From the NCBI GenBank assembly GCA_963791325.1, contig CAWBRU010000021.1, positions 358,928-422,927 of the forward strand: DNA of 64,000 nucleotides, given 5' to 3'. The position numbers were made by a program, and so were the translations under genes. Below are positions 55,539-63,369 of this stretch, piece after piece. The DNA is from JBEVJK01 sp963791325 (GTDB taxonomy: Bacteria; Pseudomonadota; Alphaproteobacteria; Rhizobiales; Rhizobiaceae). Every line of letters starts with the position of its first letter. Within the stretch, counting starts at the first letter, position 1. Below the pieces are notes generated by a model. The model did not search any database. It worked only from the letters and a program-made list of their open reading frames with translations, and had not been told where the DNA came from.

Positions 55539-57272
55539 ATGGCCACCCTTCCCAGCAATCCGCTCGATGCCCGCCGCGACCAGATGTTTCCGACGCTGGC
55601 TGAGGCCGATATCGGGCGCCTGCTGCGGTTCGGCGAGCCCGTCTATTTTGCCGCCGGCGCGCCGATCGTGCGGGCCGGCGAGGTCGGCCCCGGCCTGGTC
55701 GTGGTGCTGTCGGGCAGCGTCGACGTCACCCAGGACGGCGGGCTCGGCCGCCGCGACACCCTGGTTCAATACGGCCCGCGCCAGTTTCTCGGCGAGCTGG
55801 CGCAGCTTTCGGCGCGGCCTTCGCTGGTCAATGCCGCCGCGCTGAGCGAGGTCGAGGCCCTGGTCGTGCGTTCCGAAAAGCTGCGCGACCTGATGGTGCA
55901 GGAGGCGGATCTCGGCGAGCGCCTGATGCGGGCGCTGATCCTGCGCCGCGTCCGGCTGCTGCAGACCGGTACCAGCGGCGCCATCATCGTCGGCGCGCCC
56001 GACAATGCCGACGTGCTCAGGCTGCAGAGCTTTCTCGCCCGCAACGGCCAGCCGCTCACCGTGCTCGATCCCGAGGCCGATGCCGGCGCCCGCGCCATGG
56101 TCCAGCGCTTCCACATCGATCCGCACCATCTGCCGATCGTGCTCTGCCCCAACGGCAAGCTGCTGCGCAATCCGGGCGAAAGCGAGCTCGCCCGCTGTCT
56201 CGGCCTCATGCGGCCGATCGACAGCGACAGGATCTACGATGTGGCCATCGTCGGGGCGGGGCCGGCCGGGCTGGCCGCGGCCGTCTATGCCGGTTCGGAA
56301 GGCCTGTCGACCATCGTGGTCGATTGCCGCGCCTTCGGCGGCCAGGCCGGCGCCTCGGCGCGGATCGAGAATTATCTCGGCTTTCCCACCGGCATTTCAG
56401 GCATGGCGCTGATGGCCCGGGCGTTCAACCAGGCGCAGAAATTCGGCGTCGAGCTGGTCATTCCCGACGAGGCCAAGGCACTCGGCGTCGCCGCCGGTCC
56501 CGGCGGCCGCCATTACCGGCTCGACGTCGGCGACCGGGAGACGGTCAGGGCGCGGGCGGTGGTGGTGGCGAGCGGCGCCCGCTACCGGCGGCTCGCCGTC
56601 GACAACCTCGCCGCCTACGAGGGCGTGTCGGTGCATTATTGGGCCTCGCCGATCGAGGCGCGGCTGTGCGGCGGCCAGGAGGTGGCGCTCGTCGGCGCCG
56701 GCAACTCGGCCGGCCAGGCCGCCGTCTATTTGTCCGGCCATGTCGGCAAGGTCTGGCTGATCGCCCGCGGCGAGAGCCTTGCGGCCAGCATGTCGCGCTA
56801 TCTGGTCGAGCGCATCCAGGCGCAGAAGAACATCCATGTGCTCACCGGCTGCGACGTCGTCCAGCTCTCCGGCCGGGACGGCGTGCTCGAGCGGGTACGC
56901 TGGCGCGAGCGGTCGCGTGCTGAGGAGACCGAGCGGCAGATCCGCCACCTGTTCCTGTTCATCGGTGCGGAGCCCAACACCGATTGGCTGGCGACCGGCG
57001 GGGTGCTGCTCGACGACAAAGGCTTCGTCAAGACCGGCACGGAAGCGGGGCCGGGCCGCCACCCCCTGGAGACCAGCCGCAGCGGCGTGTTCGCCATCGG
57101 CGATGTCCGTTCCGGATCGGTCAAGCGGGTCGCCTCGTCGGTCGGCGACGGCGCCCAGGTCGTCGCCGCCATCCATGCCTATCTCGCCCGTGCCGCCGCC
57201 GCGGCCGACGCGCCGGCCAAGCTGGAGCGCCCGCCCGATGCGCTAGACCGGCGGCCCAGTCTAGGTCTCTGA
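55539..57272 (+). CDS. cNMP-domain / thioredoxin reductase-like flavoprotein without CxxC
   Basis: A 577-residue protein from ATG 55539. Residues about 15-130 are a cyclic-nucleotide-binding-type domain. Residues about 146-225 look like a thioredoxin-fold module (GAIIVGAPDNADVLRLQSFLARNGQPLTVLDPEAD). Residues about 232-560 are a TrxR-like reductase with FAD motif GAGPAG (239-244), NADPH motif GAGNSAGQAA (387-396) and FAIGDVRSGSVKRVASSVGDG. The redox CxxC expected after VHYW is WASP (368-371), so it cannot act as a classical thioredoxin reductase. A UBP zinc-finger gene lies 63 bases downstream. The electron acceptor is unknown. Confidence 0.88.
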   Translation: MATLPSNPLDARRDQMFPTLAEADIGRLLRFGEPVYFAAGAPIVRAGEVGPGLVVVLSGSVDVTQDGGLGRRDTLVQYGPRQFLGELAQLSARPSLVNAAALSEVEALVVRSEKLRDLMVQEADLGERLMRALILRRVRLLQTGTSGAIIVGAPDNADVLRLQSFLARNGQPLTVLDPEADAGARAMVQRFHIDPHHLPIVLCPNGKLLRNPGESELARCLGLMRPIDSDRIYDVAIVGAGPAGLAAAVYAGSEGLSTIVVDCRAFGGQAGASARIENYLGFPTGISGMALMARAFNQAQKFGVELVIPDEAKALGVAAGPGGRHYRLDVGDRETVRARAVVVASGARYRRLAVDNLAAYEGVSVHYWASPIEARLCGGQEVALVGAGNSAGQAAVYLSGHVGKVWLIARGESLAASMSRYLVERIQAQKNIHVLTGCDVVQLSGRDGVLERVRWRERSRAEETERQIRHLFLFIGAEPNTDWLATGGVLLDDKGFVKTGTEAGPGRHPLETSRSGVFAIGDVRSGSVKRVASSVGDGAQVVAAIHAYLARAAAAADAPAKLERPPDALDRRPSLGL

Positions 57273-57335
57273 CTGTCTCGTTTCCGACCGCCACCGGCTG
57301 CCGCTTCGCCTGGAACTGCTCGAGGAGAGATCGCA

Positions 57336-57641
57336 ATGGACGAATGTCGCCACACCGCCGGCATCGAGACGGTGACGCCGAGCGCCCGCGGCTGCGAGGA
57401 ATGCCTGAAGAGCGGCGACGGGTGGGTCCACCTCAGGATTTGCCGCACCTGCGGCCATGTCGGCTGTTGCGACGACTCGCCCAACCGGCATGCAACGCAG
57501 CACTTTCAGGCGACGAAGCACCCGGTGATCGAGGGCTACGACCCGCCCGAAGGCTGGGCCTGGTGCTATGTCGACGAGGTGTTCATCGACCTCGAAGGCG
57601 ACACCACGCCCCAGCTCGGCCCCATACCCCGGTTCATTTGA
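57336..57641 (+). CDS. UBP-type zinc finger protein
   Basis: A 101-residue protein, most of which is a ZnF-UBP domain with the Cys/His ligands CRHT, GCEECLKSGDGWVHLRICRTCGHVGCCDDSPNRHATQHFQATKHPVIEGYDP. The region EGWAWCYVDEVFIDLE is the usual C-terminal strand. In eukaryotes this fold binds ubiquitin C-termini; bacteria lack that partner, so the ligand is unknown. It follows the TrxR-like gene and is probably co-transcribed. Its end overlaps the convergent DUF4105 gene by 8 bases. Confidence 0.9.
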   Translation: MDECRHTAGIETVTPSARGCEECLKSGDGWVHLRICRTCGHVGCCDDSPNRHATQHFQATKHPVIEGYDPPEGWAWCYVDEVFIDLEGDTTPQLGPIPRFI

Positions 57642-58638
57642 GGGCGGTCGGCGCAGCCGCGATCGGCGCGGGCACTCCGTCGCGGATCCGGGCCGAGAAG
57701 TCGTCCGCCACGCCGATCGCCTTGGCCCGGGCGCTGATATGCGAGGCCGCCCGCAGCTCGGCGAGCGGCAGCCGGATGTCGAGGGTTCGCTGGGCATAGA
57801 GGTATTCCGGCAGATAGCCGTTGACGATCAGGCGCCAATCGGCCGGCAGCGGATCACCGGCGGCACGCGCCATCTTGACCACCGTCGTCGTGCAGTTCGA
57901 CGAGAGCGAGTTGTAGAACCGCGGCTGCTCGGCCAGCGCGTTGGCATCGTCGACGTATTGGATCAGCAGCTTGCGCGCGGCTGTGGGCGGGATGGCGAGC
58001 CGGTAGAGCTGGACGTCTTCACCCCTGAAATTGGTCCGGAGCGCGACGATGTCGCGCTCATCGGCGGCGATGATCACCAGCGGGTTGCTCTTGAACAGGT
58101 CTGCGACCGGCGAGAATTCGCCGCCGTTGCGGCGCCGCACCTCGACCGACCAGACGAGCTGGCTCCCGTCGGTAAAGCCGAAGCTCAGCAGCACGTGAGC
58201 CATCTCCGGTCCGGCCCAATAGGACATGAACAGGTCCAGGGTGGTCAGATCGGCGAGATCGTAGCTGCGCGTTTCCCAGCGCGGCGTGAACGCCGTCTCG
58301 CTCGTCCAGTCGAAGTTGCGCACACCGGCCAGCGTCAGCCGGTCGCCGTCGATGCGGCCGGTGACCTGGTGCGCGACGTCGGGCGCCCAGTCGCCATCGC
58401 GCGGCGGCTCGAGCGATGCCCACCAGCCGGCAACGGCCAGGAACGCGACCGCAAAGGCCGCCAGGAGACCGGCCCGCAATCGGGAGAAAAGGCCGCCGAT
58501 GGTGGCCAGGGCCAGCAGCGCGAACAATCCCGCGGCGGCGGCGCGCCACGGCGGCGGCGCAGGCAGACGGTACCAGAGCGCCAGGCACGACCAGAGTCCG
58601 ACGGCGGCGATCGCCAGAACCAGAGCGGCGATCAGCAC
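57634..58638 (-). CDS. DUF4105-like membrane protein
   Basis: A 334-residue protein with three N-terminal membrane segments (about 1-20, 30-48, 52-70) and a large outer domain: TSETAFTPRWETRSYDLADLTTLDLFMSYWAGPEMAHVLLSFGFTDG, VEVRRRNGGEFSPVADLF, YRLAIPPTAARKLLIQYVDDANALAEQPRFYNSLSSNCTTTVVKMARAAGDPLP. The conserved Asn-Cys (SSNCTT) and His suggest a papain-like or lipid-acting fold described for DUF4105/Lnb-type domains. The GTG start has a poor ribosome site. A start nine codons upstream at an ATT, behind GAGGAACC, would restore a more basic N-terminus (RRFARLV). Confidence 0.75.
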   Translation of the reverse strand: MLIAALVLAIAAVGLWSCLALWYRLPAPPPWRAAAAGLFALLALATIGGLFSRLRAGLLAAFAVAFLAVAGWWASLEPPRDGDWAPDVAHQVTGRIDGDRLTLAGVRNFDWTSETAFTPRWETRSYDLADLTTLDLFMSYWAGPEMAHVLLSFGFTDGSQLVWSVEVRRRNGGEFSPVADLFKSNPLVIIAADERDIVALRTNFRGEDVQLYRLAIPPTAARKLLIQYVDDANALAEQPRFYNSLSSNCTTTVVKMARAAGDPLPADWRLIVNGYLPEYLYAQRTLDIRLPLAELRAASHISARAKAIGVADDFSARIRDGVPAPIAAAPTALK

Positions 58639-58761
58639 CAGGCGGGCGAAGCGGCGGAGAATGGGGCAGGTTCCTCGGGGCGGGGTGGCCCTGTTTAGAG
58701 CAATTCCCTTGCCCGGGGAACCGGCATTGCGCAGCCCGGCCCCCGCCGGGGCCCGGTGTCC

Positions 58762-59139
58762 TCAGAACTTGTGGCTCGGATGGCTGAGCTGGGCGCACTG
58801 CCCGACCGGGCAGGATTTGGTGTCGGCCGTCGGCACGTTCTTCGGCATCATATAACCGTTCTGGCCGCAGGCCCGCTCGTCGCGGACATAGGTGTTGAAG
58901 ATCGGCAGGTCGTGCACTTTGCCGGAGCTCCTCTGCAGGATGAGCGTGCCGGCGCTCTGCAGGCGCGACTGCAGCTCGGCGCAGGTCATCTTCTCCGACA
59001 TCAGCTTCTCGACCGCCGCTGCACCGCCCGTCCCGGCCGACAGGGCGAGCGCAGTTGCCATGGCGAGGCGGGCGAAACGGCCGATCGAGCCCGCCGAGGG
59101 CGTTGTCGGGCCGGGCTCAGGGCGAACGTCTTTTCTCAT
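58762..59139 (-). CDS. small exported protein, unknown
   Basis: The ATG at 59139 follows AAAGG eight bases upstream. The 125-residue product has a long N-region and a signal-like helix (FARLAMATALALSAGTGGAAA). The mature part is EKLMSEKMTCAELQSRLQSAGTLILQRSSGKVHDLPIFNTYVRDERACGQNGYMMPKNVPTADTKSCPVGQCAQLSHPSHKF with four cysteines. Expected location periplasm. This Cys-spaced pattern is common among short Rhizobiales secreted proteins, but no function is known. Confidence 0.65.
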   Translation of the reverse strand: MRKDVRPEPGPTTPSAGSIGRFARLAMATALALSAGTGGAAAVEKLMSEKMTCAELQSRLQSAGTLILQRSSGKVHDLPIFNTYVRDERACGQNGYMMPKNVPTADTKSCPVGQCAQLSHPSHKF

Positions 59140-59395
59140 GACCGAACCTTTCATGGGTTATTGATAATCCGATAGCAACGCTAAATAGATAATGAAATCA
59201 GCTAATTAATACTTTTAAGGAAACTTCTCTCACACCGATTTCTCACACAGCGGTCGCCAAGGCGACTGCGACTGGCGGACGATAGCCTCGGAACATGACG
59301 TTCTCACTGTAGGGATCGGGCCGGCTGCAACTGACGGGTGAGGCTTGTCACTGATATGTTGACTTTCACAGCCGAGTGGAGTCAGCCTAGCCTTC

Positions 59396-59584
59396 ATGAA
59401 TGCCGCCGAGTTCCGCAAATGGCTCGCCAGGCAAGGCGCAACATTCGAGACCCACAAGGGCGGCAGCGGTCACCTCACCGTGTTGCTCCACGGCAAGCGG
59501 GCAGAGCTGCCGATCCACGGACGCAATCAGGAACTGGGTGACGCTCTGGTCCATAAAATCAAAAAGCAATTGGGCTTGAAATGA
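59396..59584 (+). CDS. hicA: HicA-type mRNA interferase toxin
   Basis: A 62-residue dsRBD-like fold protein: MNAAEFRKWLARQGATFETHKGGSGHLTVLLHGKRAELPIHGRNQELGDALVHKIKKQLGLK. It has the catalytic His in GSGHL and the conserved PIHGRNQEL. HicA toxins cleave translated mRNA. There is no strong ribosome site before the ATG. The antitoxin gene follows 12 bases later. It is the first gene of the mobile-element-like tail of the window. Confidence 0.9.
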   Translation: MNAAEFRKWLARQGATFETHKGGSGHLTVLLHGKRAELPIHGRNQELGDALVHKIKKQLGLK

Positions 59585-59596
59585 GGGAAGTCGGCA

Positions 59597-60031
59597 ATGT
59601 GGTATGAGGTAGAATTACAGCCGGACGACAACGAAACGCTGTTGGTGACCTCGTCCGCATTTCCGGAATTGACGACCTTCGGCGTCGACCGAGACGATGC
59701 ACTAGCGCATGCTGTTGATGCGCTGGAAGAGGTGCTCGCGGCCCGCATCGACTACAACGAAGCCATTCCGGCACCGGCCGATCAGCCAATCGAGGGACGG
59801 CATTTCGTCCAGCTGCCGTTGCTGAGCTGGGCCAAGGTCGCGCTTTACGCAACGCTGCGCCACCGCGACATGAGCCGTGCCGAACTGATGCGCAAGCTGG
59901 GCTGGCATCGCGAGCAGGTGGATCGGCTGTTCCGGCTCGATCACAATTCCCGCCTCGATCAGTTGGAAGCGGCGTTCCTCGCCCTTGGTGTCACGCCACG
60001 CCTGGACATCCCGTTCCCGGCCGCGGCGTGA
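59597..60031 (+). CDS. hicB: HicB-type antitoxin
   Basis: A 144-residue protein. The N-terminal partial RNase H-like domain is MWYEVELQPDDNETLLVTSSAFPELTTFGVDRDDALAHAVDALEEVLAARI. A C-terminal XRE-type helix-turn-helix follows (DMSRAELMRKLGWHREQVDRLFRLDHNSRLDQLEAAFLALGV). It binds and blocks HicA and should repress the hicAB promoter. The next gene begins within its stop codon. Confidence 0.88.
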   Translation: MWYEVELQPDDNETLLVTSSAFPELTTFGVDRDDALAHAVDALEEVLAARIDYNEAIPAPADQPIEGRHFVQLPLLSWAKVALYATLRHRDMSRAELMRKLGWHREQVDRLFRLDHNSRLDQLEAAFLALGVTPRLDIPFPAAA

Positions 60032-60319
60032 ACCAGCCCCGCCAGCGCCGCTTCAAATATGACTGGACCCGCACTTGGGCGGACGTGGCCGAGGATTATG
60101 TCGCGTACCACGGCAAGGTGAAAGATCGGTCGCGTCCATCGGCGGACCAGCACCAGCGAGGGCGGATGGATTTGGGCGATGTTAGCGTGGATCGAGCACT
60201 GGTATGGCTCCGACAGCGGAATTACCGAGACGCGTGACGAGGCCTGCCACGCGGTCGAACGGGCTTATGACGCGATGGTGGCGCGGATCGCGGCCAGCAA
60301 GGCCAAGCGGCAACTCTAG
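60028..60319 (+). pseudogene. small mobile-element protein, frameshifted
   Basis: The GTG overlaps the hicB stop. The first frame gives MNQPRQRRFKYDWTRTWADVAEDYVAYHGKVK. One base away the reading continues as IGRVHRRTSTSEGGWIWAMLAWIEHWYGSDSGITETRDEACHAVERAYDAMVARIAASKAKRQL to a TAG at 60317-60319. An extra A in the GTGAAAGATC run near 60120 explains the break. The composite (GxVxR...GxWxW...G...T..EA...E.A) resembles small proteins of Rhizobiales plasmids and phages. Function unknown. Confidence 0.65.
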
Positions 60320-60326
60320 TCGGTCT

Positions 60327-60370
60327 TAAGTGTTGACGTTTTACCGATATCGGTAAAAGCTCAACACTTA
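60327..60370 (+). repeat. 44-bp near-perfect palindrome
   Basis: The centre is the perfect 20-mer TTTTACCGATATCGGTAAAA (60339-60358). Outer arms TAAGTGTTGA (60327-60336) and TCAACACTTA (60361-60370) also pair, with only two mismatched positions between. Its last base is the A of the following gene's ATG. It could be an operator or an RNA hairpin covering the start codon. Confidence 0.8.
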
Positions 60371-60756
60371 TGAGCAAGGGTCCGGGACAGATGATGCGGA
60401 GGGTGGTCGCTGAGGTCACCGACGACTGGCTTACTCTGGACGAACTGGCGACCAGAATCAAAACCGATCCACGCCGCTACGAACAGATCACCATCAGCCG
60501 GTCGACGCTGCAATCAATGCGCCGCGCCTGCAAGCGCCTTGCCGAGCAGGGTCAGGTTGAATGTGCTTACCGCTCGTGGCGCGATTCAAAGGTGGTCTGG
60601 ACTGCTCCGCCTGGACTCGGGGTAGCCAAAGGCGATTTCGTTGTCCGGCGCAAGCCGGGAACGGTAGTGCCTGTTCCTTCCGAATACGACGCGCGTCTGG
60701 CCGAGCGCGAACAGAGGTATGAACGGCATCGCAGGCGGCGGGCTTCACAGTTGTGA
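60370..60756 (+). CDS. small MSKGPG-type protein, unknown
   Basis: A 128-residue basic protein, MSKGPGQMMRRVVAEVTDDWLTLDELATRIKTDPRRYEQITISRSTLQSMRRACKRLAEQGQVECAYRSWRDSKVVWTAPPG. It has a likely winged-helix region (about 10-75) and an Arg-rich tail. The MSKGPG start recalls a family of small proteins found near replication and transfer genes in alphaproteobacteria, from memory. There is no ribosome site; the start codon abuts the 44-bp palindrome, so expression is probably controlled there. Confidence 0.65.
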   Translation: MSKGPGQMMRRVVAEVTDDWLTLDELATRIKTDPRRYEQITISRSTLQSMRRACKRLAEQGQVECAYRSWRDSKVVWTAPPGLGVAKGDFVVRRKPGTVVPVPSEYDARLAEREQRYERHRRRRASQL

Positions 60757-61010
60757 AGAATGCCGGGAGGCCGGTCGCGGGGCCACGTTCTCGGTTTTAC
60801 AACCATGGTGGTAACTGCCAATCAAGCCCGCTGAAGCCGATCCTGAACTTTACGCCCATTGGGCGTGTGGCTCCGCTGCGGCGTGGAGAGCGGCCGAACT
60901 CTTCGCAGGGGCGGATGCGCCGGCATCGAGCGGCGAGCTCCATCCGGATCTCCGAATTCAGTGACGCGGAAGGCTGGCTGATCAAAACGCCTCCGTGCAA
61001 TAATGTAACG

Positions 61011-61376
61011 ATGGCCAGACCGACACTCTATGAGCGGCCGATGTCCGCAGCGGAGCGGATGCGCTTCTATCGTGGCCGCAAGCGCGACGGCCTTCCCCCA
61101 CCGGACCAGACCAAGACCAAACGCATCCGCGCTCTGGCTAGGCATTATGCGACCTCACCACGCAGCATCTACTACGCTCAGGCGATTTCCCGCGATGCAT
61201 TGATCGACTGGCCAACGGAGATCTTCAATATCGGCAAGCGTGGTGAGCGGCCGACGCTCGCCTTCGTTGCCGAGATCTGCGCAGTGGGTGACGAGACGGT
61301 TCAGAAGCACATACTCTGGGCACTCCGGACCATGGGCTATCGCCAAGCCCGATGCGAATGGGAGCGGTTGAAATAG
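61011..61376 (+). CDS. small basic protein, unknown
   Basis: The ATG at 61011 (MARPTLYERPMSAAERMRFYRGRKRDGLPPPDQTKTKRIRALARHYATSPRSIYYAQAISRDALIDWPTEIF) is chosen; the longer open frame to 60753 has no ribosome site and reads non-coding. The 121-residue product is basic at the N-terminus with a possible helix-turn-helix (SPRSIYYAQAISR). A TAATGT at 61001-61006 would put transcription start at or near the ATG, i.e. a leaderless message. No family recognised. Confidence 0.55.
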   Translation: MARPTLYERPMSAAERMRFYRGRKRDGLPPPDQTKTKRIRALARHYATSPRSIYYAQAISRDALIDWPTEIFNIGKRGERPTLAFVAEICAVGDETVQKHILWALRTMGYRQARCEWERLK

Positions 61377-61686
61377 GCGCTGTAGGTTGCAACCAAATCG
61401 CAAAGCGCCGATATCGGCGCTTTCGCGCAAGTTCGCCTGATTTCAGGGGAACCGGGAAGTCGCGGCCGATCTCGGAGGGGCGAAGCAACACCGCATTCTG
61501 TTCCCCTGATTTCCGGGTCACAGAATCGGAGCGGCGGCTGCTGGAGCGCGCTCGGAGGTCTCCGGGCCATATCCACCCATCCAACCCTCCGAACGCGCTC
61601 CTGGCGCTCTCCGCAGCCACTCTTGATCCTGCCTTTCGCACCATACGAAAGACGGCTTTAGCTCGTCGAGGGAAAAGTTAATTATC

Positions 61687-61791
61687 TAGGTCTACTTGGC
61701 TAGACCTACGACAACCGGAACTTGTCGTACCAAAGCACTAGATCCAACCTCCGGATAAGTATTGCACAGAATAACCTTAGTGCTAAGGTTA
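61687..61791 (+). repeat. three successive inverted repeats in a gene-free stretch
   Basis: TAGGTCTA/TAGACCTA (61687-61708), TACGACAA/TTGTCGTA (61707-61729) and TAACCTTAG/CTAAGGTTA (61772-61791) are all perfect with 6-, 7- and 2-base loops. They lie in the 523-bp gap before the 237-residue protein gene. The same gap holds two CCTGATTTC(A/C)GGG direct repeats (about 61436 and 61507) and no convincing gene. This could be a control region, transfer origin or replication origin. Confidence 0.65.
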
Positions 61792-61900
61792 CTCTCGGGA
61801 CGGGGCCGTGGGGGTCGTTTCCAGCAAAACAATGGGACGACAGCCGATTGGACCGGCTGCCGCCCCGATCAACCACGGCTTCAGGAGGGCCGAGATCGAC

Positions 61901-62614
61901 ATGACTGAAGATAAGGAAAGACAACCGGTGACGCCAGCCAAAGCGCTGTCGCTCTACAAGGGCATCATCAAGAAAGGTGAGGCAACCTGGCAGGACTGGC
62001 TCGACATCGGTCGGTTTGTGTTCGAGCGGCAGGCGCGGGCTGCGGCGCGCGCCCATGCGACGCGCGGGACGGTCTACGCAGGGTATCTGGAAAAGTTCAT
62101 GGGTGTCTTCTACCCGACCTACAAGAAGCTCAGCGACAACGGCACCGTCCATTACCTCGGCCACTGCCTTGTCAATCTGGAGGTCATCGAAAGCTTCCGC
62201 AACGGCATCGACGAGAGCAAACGCCCTAATCATCCGCAAAGGGTGTGGAAGAAGTTCAGCGAAAAGCTACAGGCGAGCATGGGCATTGATTTCCAGTCGG
62301 CCGAAGCGGAGATCGCCGAGGAAGAGGAAGACGAGGACAAGGACGAGCGCACACCGCGCAAGGCGCATGCCAAGACCGGCCACAATCAGGAGAAGGCGCT
62401 ACTCCACAGGATCGCGTTTCTAGAGGAGCGGCTCGACGAGCAAGTGATGACCGCCGATCCGGACCTCAATGGCGAGCGGATCTGGCGGCGGCTGGTGGAG
62501 GTGCTCGGCCACGGCCGTTCGGCCGGTGAGCTGGCGATGAGGACGGCGGAACGGCTGCTAGAGATCGGCCGCAAGATCGTCGGGGACGCCGACGAGTGGG
62601 ACGGCAAGAAGTAG
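61901..62614 (+). CDS. mobile-element protein with acidic linker, unknown
   Basis: A 237-residue protein from ATG 61901 (CAGGAGGG upstream; ATG 61832 is an alternative). The N-terminal half is helical (TPAKALSLYKGIIKKGEATWQDWLDIGRFVFERQARAAARAHATRGTVYAGYLEKFMGVFYPTYKKLSDNGTVHYLGHCLVNLEVIESF), followed by an acidic stretch EIAEEEEDEDKDER and a second helical domain (GERIWRRLVEVLGHGRSAGELAMRTAERLLEIGRKIV). It looks like a DNA- or partition-associated plasmid/phage protein, but no family is recognised. The message likely ends at the terminator near 62.86 kb. Confidence 0.6.
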   Translation: MTEDKERQPVTPAKALSLYKGIIKKGEATWQDWLDIGRFVFERQARAAARAHATRGTVYAGYLEKFMGVFYPTYKKLSDNGTVHYLGHCLVNLEVIESFRNGIDESKRPNHPQRVWKKFSEKLQASMGIDFQSAEAEIAEEEEDEDKDERTPRKAHAKTGHNQEKALLHRIAFLEERLDEQVMTADPDLNGERIWRRLVEVLGHGRSAGELAMRTAERLLEIGRKIVGDADEWDGKK

Positions 62615-62837
62615 CCGCAGCGGCGTGGCAGGGCGAGGCGCTGGAGTGGCATCGCTGCGCGGACTGGTATCGGTGCCCCGCCGGCCCTCGACGCCGCTCT
62701 ACGCGGCGCTCTCCGAGGTGGGCGGGCGTTCCCCATACGTGAACCGTTCAAGCCGGATTAGCGCCGAATGATGAACGCCACAAAAAAGCCTGTACCGCTG
62801 GCCCTAGCGCGGACCACTTGTCCAATCTTTCAGCTTT

Positions 62838-62876
62838 TTCAAGTGGATAAGCCAGCCGAGACGGCTTGAATTTTTT
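62838..62876 (+). terminator. plus-strand terminator after the 237-residue gene
   Basis: TTCAAG (62838-62843) can pair with CTTGAA (62865-62870), and AAGCC (62849-62853) with GGCTT (62863-62867) as an alternative inner stem. A run of six T follows (62871-62876). The remaining 62615-63040 gap has no gene. Confidence 0.55.
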
Positions 62877-62909
62877 CCTGCTTGATGCAGTCATGGGCGA
62901 CTGAACAAG

Positions 62910-62946
62910 AAAAAAACGGCTGCTCGGGTCGATGCCCAAACAGCCG
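62910..62946 (-). terminator. minus-strand terminator without a minus-strand gene
   Basis: On the minus strand CGGCTG (62946-62941) and CAGCCG (62922-62917) form a stem with an inner GGGC/GCCC-type helix, followed by seven T (plus-strand A7 at 62910-62916). No minus-strand gene lies upstream in the window. The hairpin may end an antisense or counter-transcribed RNA. Confidence 0.55.
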
Positions 62947-63040
62947 AGTTGGCGATAAAAAAAACTCCGCTTCAAGATATCGACCAACGCGGCAGAAAAG
63001 GCAAGCGGCGACGGCAGCTTCTCAACAGGGAAGCTTAACC

Positions 63041-63328
63041 ATGGCACGCAAGCATATTTTTCCGATCAGCAGCGGCGAAATCGACTGGCGCAAAGCCGCC
63101 ACGCTGCAAGCTTACTTCATCGAGGCACTGAAGGCTGAGCAGGCCGATCTGCCCGAGGCGGTGGTGGCCGTCGGCTCGACGCTGATCGAGGTCCTCGACC
63201 AGGCGCATTACCTGTCGGAGGAACAGCGCGCCCGGCTGGCCCGCCTCTGTCTTCGTCTGGCGCTGCGCGGTGACTACGCTCCCCAACCATCAGCCGAGGC
63301 CGATCCGGACCTCGGCGTGTTCGGCTGA
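63041..63328 (+). CDS. small mobile-element protein, unknown
   Basis: The ATG at 63041 follows AGGGAAG seven bases upstream. The 95-residue helical product is MARKHIFPISSGEIDWRKAATLQAYFIEALKAEQADLPEAVVAVGSTLIEVLDQAHYLSEEQRARLARLCLRLALRGDYAPQPSAEADPDLGVFG. No family recognised. It directly precedes the primase-polymerase gene and may be transcribed with it. Confidence 0.6.
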   Translation: MARKHIFPISSGEIDWRKAATLQAYFIEALKAEQADLPEAVVAVGSTLIEVLDQAHYLSEEQRARLARLCLRLALRGDYAPQPSAEADPDLGVFG

Positions 63329-63369
63329 GGGAGAAGCGGGCAGTCCAATTCCACGACTGCCACGGCCAA

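Noticed and set aside
62748..63047. 99-codon minus-strand frame before the 63041 gene
   Set aside because: It overlaps terminators of both strands and the ribosome site of the downstream gene; no coding character.
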